Of a stretch of 64,000 nt of DNA, positions 18,251-25,985 are shown in pieces. The notes beneath the pieces are model-generated. The model was not told the DNA's origin and ran no database searches. It worked only from the letters and a program-made list of their open reading frames with translations. A program made the position numbers and the translations under genes. The stretch is from Bdellovibrionales bacterium (GTDB lineage: Bacteria; Bdellovibrionota; UBA1018). The stretch covers positions 186,001 through 250,000 of the forward strand of contig CANCQK010000003.1 of NCBI GenBank assembly GCA_947380295.1, given 5' to 3'. How positions within the stretch are numbered: position 1 is the first letter of the stretch; the number at the start of each line of letters is the position of its first letter.

Positions 18251-20005
18251 ATGGCTGGCTGGAACTTGAAAATGTGGGGCATTTCTTTTACATTCCTTTC
18301 TTTCTTCCTGGTTTCATTCAGCGCATTTGCGTCCATTGATCCTGCGGCCGAATTCTTAGAGCTCAGGAGAATTTCCGATCGAATCGACGCTGCCATCGAG
18401 GCCAACCAGGGGCTTCATCCCCTCTATTTAAATTCGCTTGTTCCATTTAAGGAGTATCTTTACCAAGTTTACGAGGCTGATCTGAGTCGATTGGTGGAGC
18501 AAGTACGGGCGATTGAGATCAAGACTTACCAGAGAATTGCAGAGGCCAGTCGTCTTCAGGTAGTCAGTGACTTGGAAAGTCTTTGCTCGGTGAGTCGGCA
18601 GGGTTGCGCTGAGATTCCTTTGTTAGGGGATAATTTGGAAGAATGGGAGTTCGATCGCGTCCTCGCAAAGTGGGGTATTTCATCAGTTCAGGCGCGGTTC
18701 AGTTTAGAGGGTACAGGGATCCCGATTCAAAATTCGAGAACTGCGCAGCAAAATCAAGGTGTTGATCCCAATCGGGATGACTCCTTGACTGGACCACAGG
18801 GGTCACAGGGCAAGTATCTCAAGGCAGGTTTTGTTCGCGCGTTTGATCGGGATGAGACTTATCTTGAAGCAGTTCGCGCTGAGATGGTATCGGTCGAGAG
18901 GACTCATCGAGGAATGAGAGGTTGGCAGGAGGCCTCGAAGGAAATCCATTCCTCGGACTTTTCTGAGGGCAAGGCCACCGAATCGTATTGGCCCACTTTA
19001 AGTTGGATTGATCCAGGGGATCGAAATCCAGGTCCAATTCCGTTAGTTTCCAGTAATACGATTAGAATTTTAGAGAGCAAGAGCGGGGGCCCGTTACGAG
19101 GCGGCATCGTTTTCGGTAAAGTAGCGAGTGGTTGGGCATTGAAATGGGCTGGAGAAGGCACTCAGCACCCGGTTTTTTTGAGCGAGCGGTTTGAGGTGAT
19201 GTCTTCTGAGGCGACACAAGTGCCCCGCTACTTCATTATGGCTGGGATAGGGAGTGGCACCGGGCTGATTCAGTTGATTTCCACACAGTTTCCGTTCAGC
19301 GGTTCTGTTAGATTTCCGGTTCTTGAAAATAAGGCAACTTACTTGGATTTGAGTCGGCCGGAAATGAAGCAGATTGTCGGGAGAGTTCAGGATCGTGAGC
19401 AAGATTCTGACTCAGTGGGTTTTGAACCCTCGGTGATTCGGGTCGCCGGGCAGGAGTCTCCTTGGACAGTGGCTGACTCTCAGGGCAATTTTCGCCTGAA
19501 CCAGGTCCTCAAGGTTTCCCATTATCCGATATTTTTAGATATTCAGAGGAATGGGAAATCAACCCTTCGGTATCGAGCTTTGCCGGAGCAATTTAATTCG
19601 TTGGTTTTATACCGGATGAAGGAGCGCGAAATTGATTCTTGGCGGGCCCAACTCAATCTTCTCGAGCCTGATCCCTCAGTGGGTGGCTATCAGGTCAATC
19701 GAGAGTCGCCCTTGGCGGTCGGATATTTACGTAATCTCATTGCCAGACAGGGAGAGATCGACTTGTTACCCTTCCTGAAGCTTCTGCCTGCCCGAGGGGT
19801 AGCTCATCCGACAGCCTATGTTCGGTCCCCTGGTGGCTTACTTGAAAAGGATGTCTACCTGAGTGTCCACGATAGTCGAGTTGTAGCAGTTCAGCAGCCA
19901 AACTCAGGATTTTTGATGGGAATTCAGGGTGAGGGTGGAGCTACTCTGTATTCAGAGTGGGCTTATGCATCCTCAGGAGTGGTTAACGTTCTAGGGCCCG
20001 AATAG
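18251..20005 (+). CDS. unknown large secreted protein
   Basis: I do not recognise the family. The 584-aa protein starts with a signal peptide (about residues 1-27, ending VSFSAFAS). An alpha-helical region (30-130) and a polar linker (GVDPNRDDSLTGPQGSQGK, about 175-195) follow. The rest looks beta-rich. One segment, GRVQDREQDSDSVGF to VADSQGNFRLNQVL (about 375-420), resembles a carboxypeptidase-regulatory-like/Ig-type beta-sandwich module that starts with G-V and has a DSQGNF turn. There is no catalytic motif I can name. It begins 70 bp after the ATP synthase terminator and ends 33 bp before xseB, so it may head that gene group. A periplasmic or surface role is likely. Confidence 0.72.
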   Translation: MAGWNLKMWGISFTFLSFFLVSFSAFASIDPAAEFLELRRISDRIDAAIEANQGLHPLYLNSLVPFKEYLYQVYEADLSRLVEQVRAIEIKTYQRIAEASRLQVVSDLESLCSVSRQGCAEIPLLGDNLEEWEFDRVLAKWGISSVQARFSLEGTGIPIQNSRTAQQNQGVDPNRDDSLTGPQGSQGKYLKAGFVRAFDRDETYLEAVRAEMVSVERTHRGMRGWQEASKEIHSSDFSEGKATESYWPTLSWIDPGDRNPGPIPLVSSNTIRILESKSGGPLRGGIVFGKVASGWALKWAGEGTQHPVFLSERFEVMSSEATQVPRYFIMAGIGSGTGLIQLISTQFPFSGSVRFPVLENKATYLDLSRPEMKQIVGRVQDREQDSDSVGFEPSVIRVAGQESPWTVADSQGNFRLNQVLKVSHYPIFLDIQRNGKSTLRYRALPEQFNSLVLYRMKEREIDSWRAQLNLLEPDPSVGGYQVNRESPLAVGYLRNLIARQGEIDLLPFLKLLPARGVAHPTAYVRSPGGLLEKDVYLSVHDSRVVAVQQPNSGFLMGIQGEGGATLYSEWAYASSGVVNVLGPE

Positions 20006-20038
20006 ACATCAAGTCCGCGGAGTGCTAAAGAACGTTGT

Positions 20039-20290
20039 ATGATCAATCAACCCTCTCAAGAAGGCCAGGCTGAAAAGCCAAGTTTTGAAGCTGCACTCGA
20101 AAAGCTTCAACTATCTGTTAAGAAGTTGGAAAGTGGAGAATTGAGTCTCGAGGACGCTCTGAGGCAGTTTGAAGAGGGGGTTAAGCTCACTCGAATCTGC
20201 CAGGAGTACTTGACCGCTGCCGAGCATAAGGTTGAGATTCTGACCAAAGGAACCACCAACGATTCAGTTCAAATGCAGAACTTTCCATAG
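20039..20290 (+). CDS. xseB: exodeoxyribonuclease VII small subunit
   Basis: XseB binds several-fold to the XseA catalytic subunit of exonuclease VII, which degrades single-stranded DNA. The 83-aa protein has the family core [33 protein letters not shown] (split around residues 15-47), followed by [20 protein letters not shown]. No xseA is in this window. tlyA follows after 17 bp, a frequent xseB neighbour. Confidence 0.93.
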   Translation: MINQPSQEGQAEKPSFEAALEKLQLSVKKLESGELSLEDALRQFEEGVKLTRICQEYLTAAEHKVEILTKGTTNDSVQMQNFP

Positions 20291-20307
20291 GTTCGGAGAT
20301 TGAATCC

Positions 20308-21072
20308 ATGCCCCCCACCCAGGGCCCTTCAAAAAAAAGGCTAGACCTCTTACTGATCGAAAAAGGTCTAGTCAGTAGTCGCGAGAGAGCTCAAGGGCTC
20401 ATCTTGGCAGGACAGGTGTTGGTCAACGATACACCGATTACGAAATCGGGTTTGGCCGTGCCTGTAGATGCCCAAATTCGGATTCGAGGTCAAGATCACC
20501 CCTACGTTTCACGCGGGGGGCTTAAGTTAGAGGCTGCATTGAGGTCCTTTGAGATTCCCGTTGCCCAGCGAGTCGCTCTCGATGTGGGTGCTTCTACCGG
20601 AGGATTTTCACACGTTTTATTATTGGGCGGAGTTCAAAAAATTTTTGCAATCGACGTGGGTCAGAACCAAATGGACTGGAAAATCCGGTCTGACCCACGT
20701 GTCATCGTTCAAGAAAAGGTCAACGCCCGCTACCTAAACTTCGATCAAATTGGAGAAAAAGTCGATTTGATCGTGATCGACGTTTCTTTCATTTCCTTAG
20801 AAAAGATTTTACCCTCCTTGGTGCAGTTCGCTGATTCTCGTACGGACTGGATTACTCTTGTAAAACCTCAGTTTGAAGCCGGTAAGGGCCAGCTTGGAAA
20901 AGGTGGGATTGTGACCTCTCCTGCAGTTCATCAAGAGGTGTTGGCGAAAATCCTCGAGTTTGGTAAAACTATAGATCTTATGGCAGTCAAATGGATGGAT
21001 TCCCCCATCACCGGAACCGAAGGTAATAAGGAGTTCTTAGTCCATTGGAAGCTCAAATCAATCGAAACTTAG
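20308..21072 (+). CDS. tlyA: TlyA family rRNA (cytidine-2'-O)-methyltransferase / hemolysin-like
   Basis: TlyA proteins are SAM-dependent 2'-O-methyltransferases of rRNA with an N-terminal S4 RNA-binding domain. Here the S4 domain is KKRLDLLLIEKGLVSSRERAQGLILAGQVLVN (about 9-40). The FtsJ-like domain has the SAM motif ALDVGASTGGFSHVLL (about 91-106), the catalytic-site DLIVIDVSFISL, and KPQFEAGK. The 254-aa length is normal. The next gene starts 28 bp before its stop. Confidence 0.93.
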   Translation: MPPTQGPSKKRLDLLLIEKGLVSSRERAQGLILAGQVLVNDTPITKSGLAVPVDAQIRIRGQDHPYVSRGGLKLEAALRSFEIPVAQRVALDVGASTGGFSHVLLLGGVQKIFAIDVGQNQMDWKIRSDPRVIVQEKVNARYLNFDQIGEKVDLIVIDVSFISLEKILPSLVQFADSRTDWITLVKPQFEAGKGQLGKGGIVTSPAVHQEVLAKILEFGKTIDLMAVKWMDSPITGTEGNKEFLVHWKLKSIET

Positions 21073-21986
21073 TTCAATTCACTGCCTGGCTCTGTTTAGC
21101 TGCTCTCACTGGGGCCCTGGGTTGCTCCACTGGCCGGCGCGTGACTGAGCCTCAGGGACTTGGACAGAGTGCTTTTCCCTCGGTGGGATCTCAGCCCCAG
21201 GCTCAGAAAGAGACGATGGGACCAACCGAGCCATATGGTCCTCCAGCGCCAGAACAGTTGCCAGACTATGGACCGCAGCCTATTCAAAATCGGGCAATAG
21301 TCTTAGTCTTAGGGCCTGGAATGGCCCGGGCATTCGCTTATATCGGGGTGCTTGAGTCGCTTCGAGCCAATCAGATTCCCATAGCGGCAATCGTGGGTTC
21401 CGAAATGGGGGCATTGATGGGCGCCCTTTATTCAACCAGCGCAAGTGTCAATCAATTCGAGTGGAAGGTCCTAAAACTCAAGGAAGATTTTTTTGTGACC
21501 CGATCACTTCTTGGCGATTCCAAGATTCGCTCAGAACTGGGAGGGACTTTTTTGCAATGGATTCAACAGAATTTGGGACCTAAAGCGGCATCTGATTCAT
21601 CGATCCCAATTTATTTTGGCGCTCAGTCGAAAAGAGGCTTTTTTGAAATCATTCACGAGGGCAGCTTGGCTCGCCAGGTTGAGCAGTCCTTTCGTGGCGG
21701 AGGGTCTGTTCGGTCAGTTGCGGAACAGTGGACATTTTTGATAGACTATGCTCGTTCACTCAATTTAGGATCTACAGTTGCCATCAATGTTTTAGAGGAT
21801 CGTGATTCAAGTCGGGTCAAAGGGAGACTAGAAAAGGCCGATTTAGTAATTAGGCCTGAGATGCCGGGAATTGGATATCTCGACTTCCATAAGAAAACAG
21901 AAGCTGCATTTCGCGGAAAAAATGCAATAATTCAAAATATAGCTGAGATCAAACGACAAGTCGGGGGGGCATTCGTCCGTGAATAA
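21045..21986 (+). CDS. patatin-like lipoprotein lacking catalytic residues
   Basis: This 313-aa protein starts at TTG with AAGGAG 11 bp upstream, inside the end of tlyA. It has a hydrophobic N-terminus ending in a lipobox-like GALGC (Cys about residue 27), so it is probably a lipoprotein, then a Pro/Gln-rich linker. From about residue 85 it matches the patatin/RssA phospholipase fold: VLVLGPGMARAFAYIGVLESL corresponds to the oxyanion-hole glycine motif, and IVGSEMGALMGALYS to the nucleophile elbow. In active members the elbow is GxSxG; here it reads GSEMG, with Glu at the serine position. The Asp-Gly dyad is also not visible. I infer a non-catalytic binding or scaffold protein. It overlaps the PBP1A gene by 8 bp. 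Confidence 0.75.
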   Translation: MEAQINRNLVQFTAWLCLAALTGALGCSTGRRVTEPQGLGQSAFPSVGSQPQAQKETMGPTEPYGPPAPEQLPDYGPQPIQNRAIVLVLGPGMARAFAYIGVLESLRANQIPIAAIVGSEMGALMGALYSTSASVNQFEWKVLKLKEDFFVTRSLLGDSKIRSELGGTFLQWIQQNLGPKAASDSSIPIYFGAQSKRGFFEIIHEGSLARQVEQSFRGGGSVRSVAEQWTFLIDYARSLNLGSTVAINVLEDRDSSRVKGRLEKADLVIRPEMPGIGYLDFHKKTEAAFRGKNAIIQNIAEIKRQVGGAFVRE

Positions 21987-24594
21987 AGAGTTAGATCAAA
22001 AAAAATCGAAATTCTCCCAGTCTGATCTCGACGAAGGTAAAGTCGCAAAATCTATTTTTCTTTTCATTTTGGGTGGGACTTTTCTCACTTGTTTTATTGT
22101 CGGCGGAGCGCTTTGGAAGTTTTCGCGTGATTTGCCTAGAATTATCACGGTTGGGGACTACCGGCCATTAGGAGTAACTCAAGTCTTTGCGACAGGCGGG
22201 AACAAAGCCGTTGAGATCGGTGAGTTTTTTAAAGAGCGCCGATACATCGTCCCCTATGAAAAAATCCCGGAACACGTAGTTCGGGCCTTTATTTCGGCTG
22301 AGGATGATCGGTTTTTCGAACACCCAGGAATTAACATCGCAAGTATGGTTCGCGCAAGTGTCGCCAACTTTCGTGCGGGCCATGTCGTTCAAGGTGGAAG
22401 TACTATCACTCAGCAGGTTGCAAAGTCTCTCCTTCTCACACCGGAACGCAGCTTCGATCGAAAGTTTAAGGAAATCATTCTTGCAAGTCGGATCGAGAAG
22501 AATCTGACCAAAAAACAGATCCTCTATCTCTACTTGAACCAAATCTATTTGGGGCATGGTGCATACGGTATTCAAGCAGCGAGTCGCACCTATTTTAGAA
22601 AAGATGTTTCTGAAATTACAGTCGCCGAGGCTGCGCTGCTTGCAGGTATGCCCCAGGCTCCCGGCAAATATAGCCCCCTGCTGAATCCTAAGCGCGCCAA
22701 AGAGCGACAGCTCTATGTCCTGAAGCGGATGATGGAGAATAGGTACATTTCTTCAGTTCAAATGACAGAGGCAGGGCGACAGGAATTAAAAATTTATCAT
22801 GACGAAGATTTGAACTCTAAATATTCGCCTTACTACGTCGAGCATATTCGGCGATACTTAGTTGAGAAGTACGGTGAGAAAGCCGTTTATGAAGACGGGT
22901 TAATCGTCTCTGTGCCAGTTGATGCTGATCTTGCATTATCTGCAAAGAAGAGTTTGAGAGATGGGCTTCGCGCTTTAGACAAGCGGATCGGGTATAGAGG
23001 CCCGATTCAACGTCTCAAAACGAGCGAGGAAATAGAAAAATTTCTTAAAGAGCAGCGAGCTAGGCTCATTCAAGATCGCCTTGAATTTCAGGTTTTCCGG
23101 AGCGAGGGCCAGATGGATATGATGCAAGCGATGAAGCTTGCAGGCTTTGAATCCGATCGTGAGCTGTTAGAAAACGATGAGTTTTATCAGGCAGTAGTCT
23201 CTGGTGTGGACTATACTAAAAAGACAGCTCTCTTGATGATTGGGGCTATTCCAGCAGAGCTTCCGCTAGCTGGCCGTGCAAACCCCCTTGAGCCGAACGC
23301 CCCTCGATTGATTGCTCCGAATCTCCAAAAAGGGGACGTCATTCTAGTGAGTCTTTCTAAGAAGGACCCGAAGAAGCCGAACTTGAGTGCAAGTGCGTTG
23401 GTTCAAGTGTCTCTCGAGCAAGAGCCTGCTGTGCAAGGCGCGCTTTTTTCTATGGAGGTGAAAACGGGCAAGGTTTTGGCTATGGAAGGCGGCTACGATT
23501 TCGAAAGATCAGAGTTCAATCGAGCAACCCAGGCTGCTAGGCAGTGTGGATCAGCGTTCAAGCCAATTATCTACGCTTCTGCTCTTGAGCGAGGTTTTAC
23601 TCCTGCTACCGTCATTGTCGATTCTCCTATGGTTTTTAGAGACTCTGACGGAATGGGAAGTTGGAAGCCCAATAATTTTGAATCTAAATTCTATGGCGAC
23701 ACGACGTTTAGGCAGGCACTCATTAAGTCGAGAAATATTCCGACCATCAAAATTGTTCAAGCAGTGCAGGTTCCTTTTTTAATTCAATACGCCAAGAGGT
23801 TGGGGGTGACCTCGCCACTGAGCCCAGATCTGTCGATTTCTCTTGGGAGTACTTCCATTAGCTTGATGGATTTAACCAAGATCTATTCATTATTTCCTCG
23901 ATTGGGACGTAAAGCGACTCCCTTATTTTTAGATCGGGTCACAGACCGAGATGGAAAAACTCTCGAAGAAAAGGCGATGGTCTCTAGGGCTTCTGTTTCG
24001 GTTGCTAGTCCGTCTCCGAGTCCATCGCCTGAGAACCCTAGTGTCTCAGCCGCTCAAAAAAATCCATATGGAATTGATTTTCCAGAGTACCCTCTTGCCA
24101 ATGATCCAGACCAGATTCTCGATCCGCGGGTTGCATTTGTCATGAGTCACTTGATGAAAGAGGTAGTGACTTTTGGGACCGGGCACGAGGCCAAGAATTT
24201 GGGGAGGCCCGCAGCCGGTAAGACGGGAACGACCAATGATTACATGGATGCATGGTTCATCGGCTTTACTCCTGATGTGATTACTGGCGTTTGGGTAGGT
24301 TTTGATACTCAAAAGACTCTGGGTCCAGGGGAGACGGGGGCGCGAGCGGCGCTTCCGATTTGGCTCAACTTCATGAAAGAAGCCGTAAAGAGGTACCCCG
24401 AGGAGGAGTTTATCATTCCTCCTGGGGTGGCGTTTGCTACCATTGATCCAGTATCGGGTCAGTTAGCTTCCCCCAATTCTAGTTCTGCAATTAAAGAAGC
24501 TTTTATTGACGGCACTCAGCCAACCCATGGGTCTGACTCGGAGACAAGCGGTTCTGCCGCCCATGCTGATTTCCTTAAAGAAGATCGAGACTAA
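21979..24594 (+). CDS. penicillin-binding protein 1A (bifunctional peptidoglycan synthase)
   Basis: A class A PBP, 871 aa, GTG start overlapping the previous gene. A cytoplasmic tail and one membrane helix (about 24-47) are followed by the GT51 glycosyltransferase, with catalytic Glu108 in SAEDDRFFEHPG, then GGSTITQQVAKSLLL and NQIYLGHGAYGIQAAS. The transpeptidase has the active serine in CGSAFKP (Ser about 525), an SRN box (SRNIPTIK), and KTGTTNDYMDAWFIGFTP (about 748). An extra domain of about 170 residues lies between the two catalytic parts, and a Ser/Pro repeat spacer (SVASPSPSPSPENPSVS) interrupts the transpeptidase region. It builds cell-wall peptidoglycan in the periplasm. Confidence 0.95.
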   Translation: MNKELDQKKSKFSQSDLDEGKVAKSIFLFILGGTFLTCFIVGGALWKFSRDLPRIITVGDYRPLGVTQVFATGGNKAVEIGEFFKERRYIVPYEKIPEHVVRAFISAEDDRFFEHPGINIASMVRASVANFRAGHVVQGGSTITQQVAKSLLLTPERSFDRKFKEIILASRIEKNLTKKQILYLYLNQIYLGHGAYGIQAASRTYFRKDVSEITVAEAALLAGMPQAPGKYSPLLNPKRAKERQLYVLKRMMENRYISSVQMTEAGRQELKIYHDEDLNSKYSPYYVEHIRRYLVEKYGEKAVYEDGLIVSVPVDADLALSAKKSLRDGLRALDKRIGYRGPIQRLKTSEEIEKFLKEQRARLIQDRLEFQVFRSEGQMDMMQAMKLAGFESDRELLENDEFYQAVVSGVDYTKKTALLMIGAIPAELPLAGRANPLEPNAPRLIAPNLQKGDVILVSLSKKDPKKPNLSASALVQVSLEQEPAVQGALFSMEVKTGKVLAMEGGYDFERSEFNRATQAARQCGSAFKPIIYASALERGFTPATVIVDSPMVFRDSDGMGSWKPNNFESKFYGDTTFRQALIKSRNIPTIKIVQAVQVPFLIQYAKRLGVTSPLSPDLSISLGSTSISLMDLTKIYSLFPRLGRKATPLFLDRVTDRDGKTLEEKAMVSRASVSVASPSPSPSPENPSVSAAQKNPYGIDFPEYPLANDPDQILDPRVAFVMSHLMKEVVTFGTGHEAKNLGRPAAGKTGTTNDYMDAWFIGFTPDVITGVWVGFDTQKTLGPGETGARAALPIWLNFMKEAVKRYPEEEFIIPPGVAFATIDPVSGQLASPNSSSAIKEAFIDGTQPTHGSDSETSGSAAHADFLKEDRD

Positions 24595-24627
24595 TACCGA
24601 ACTCACCTAGAGGTGCTTGTTCGGCAA

Positions 24628-25455
24628 ATGTCTAGGCCTTGGAGTCTGGGGAGACCCTTAATCTATTCTTTCGTGGTTCATCTCGGCCTGCTGATGGCGT
24701 GGGGGCTGTTGTGCCGTGATTCCCGCCCTACGGACCAGCCTGTCCGGCCCCTTCAGGTGAGTCTGATTTCCCCCTCGCGCAAGCTTGAACCCGCTATGCA
24801 AAAACCCCGAGACCGAATGGTTCAAACCGAGTCTGAAAAAAAAATAACTGAATCCATCCAGGAGAGTTACTTGGGCGCGCAGAATCAACGCGTTGATCGG
24901 GAAACGGTCAGTAGAAATCGGATGGTCAGATTAGGTAGCGGTTCCAACCAAAGTGTGAACGATTCAACAGTTCCTCAACTTAAAACTCTTGGAGTTGCCT
25001 TGCCGGGTCAAGAGCTAGTGATAGCGGCACGACGCGATACACCTCATTGGGAGACCCCTGGTTTCCGTCCTGAAGATTCTCTGATCGGCGTTGCGGAGTC
25101 AAATCGAACTGCCCTCAATACAAGAGAGTATGTCTATTACAGTTACTATCAAAGAATTCGTGGAAAATTGGAACAGGCTTGGTTTCCAATTATTAAATCA
25201 AAAGTTGAATACTTTTATCGCGCGGGAAGACATCTTGCCCAGGACTACGAACATACGACTCGAGTTGTAGTCCATCTGAGTCGAAACGGCGAAATCACTC
25301 GCGTCGAAGTGATAGGAACTTCGGGTACCTACGATCTGGATGCTGCTGCTGTTGCCGCCTTCAATGAGGCTGGCCCCTTTCCGAATCCGCCCAAGGGAAT
25401 GGTGGGTAATCGTGAAGAAATTGAGATCCCTTGGGACTTTGTTTTAAAAACCTAA
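24628..25455 (+). CDS. TonB family protein
   Basis: The protein is about 275 aa with one N-terminal membrane helix (LIYSFVVHLGLLMAWGLL, about 12-29), a charged, Gln/Arg-rich periplasmic spacer, and a C-terminal TonB-type domain: TTRVVVHLSRNGEITRVEV, then SGTYDLDAAAVAAFNEAGPFPNPP. These domains pass proton-motive energy to outer-membrane transporters or other envelope machines. The spacer lacks the long Pro-Glu/Pro-Lys run of classical TonB. No ExbB/ExbD genes are near. I choose ATG 24628 (AGAGGTG about 12 bp upstream); a GTG at 24613 is in frame. It ends convergently, overlapping the next gene by 4 bp. Confidence 0.83.
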   Translation: MSRPWSLGRPLIYSFVVHLGLLMAWGLLCRDSRPTDQPVRPLQVSLISPSRKLEPAMQKPRDRMVQTESEKKITESIQESYLGAQNQRVDRETVSRNRMVRLGSGSNQSVNDSTVPQLKTLGVALPGQELVIAARRDTPHWETPGFRPEDSLIGVAESNRTALNTREYVYYSYYQRIRGKLEQAWFPIIKSKVEYFYRAGRHLAQDYEHTTRVVVHLSRNGEITRVEVIGTSGTYDLDAAAVAAFNEAGPFPNPPKGMVGNREEIEIPWDFVLKT

Positions 25456-25847
25456 GTGTTTCTCTGTCCTCTGAGCCGGTCTACGCCTTCATGAAACAAG
25501 TATTCACCCCAGACCTCATCCATTTTTCGAAAAGTATGGATGACTTGCTCTGTTGCTTGGCGTTCAGAAATTCCCTGAATCTGGGAGAGCTGCTTAACTG
25601 CGCTGAGGATCGCCTTAAATGCAGAACTTTCTGCTAATTCAAAAAGTTCCTTTGAAAAATCTTTCTTCGATCGAACCCGCGATGAAACCAAAACAGTATT
25701 GAACATCTTAGCTGCTTCGGTGGGAGAGGAAGACGGCCGATGGATAGGCGTCGCGCGGGAGACGGGCGCACTTCTGTTCTCCGGCTGTAGTGAAGAGGAA
25801 TTTTGAGCTGGAATTTCTGGTTGTCCAAATAGTGATCGCTGTTGCAT
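25452..25847 (-). CDS. hypothetical protein
   Basis: This 131-aa soluble protein has no family I recognise. The first 45 residues are low-complexity (Ser/Pro/Gln-rich) and probably disordered. Residues 46-131 are predicted mainly helical, with AAKMFNTVLVSSRVRSKKDFSKELFELAESSAFKA-type charge patterning and a Trp/Tyr-containing end (KMDEVWGEYLFHEG). The gene fills the space between the convergent TonB-like gene and divergent gcvP, and no other reading frame competes, which supports it being real. Confidence 0.6.
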   Translation of the reverse strand: MQQRSLFGQPEIPAQNSSSLQPENRSAPVSRATPIHRPSSSPTEAAKMFNTVLVSSRVRSKKDFSKELFELAESSAFKAILSAVKQLSQIQGISERQATEQVIHTFRKMDEVWGEYLFHEGVDRLRGQRNT

Positions 25848-25985
25848 TGTGATCGGAATATCCCTTGTTAAGCTAAATTTCTTGATGTCCTACACTACTC
25901 TCAGGCGGCCGTACACCACAAGTAACTTTATTAGAAAAATCGTCAAGGCTTTTTTTTGCGATTAATACTTGGTAGAACTCTAGAA

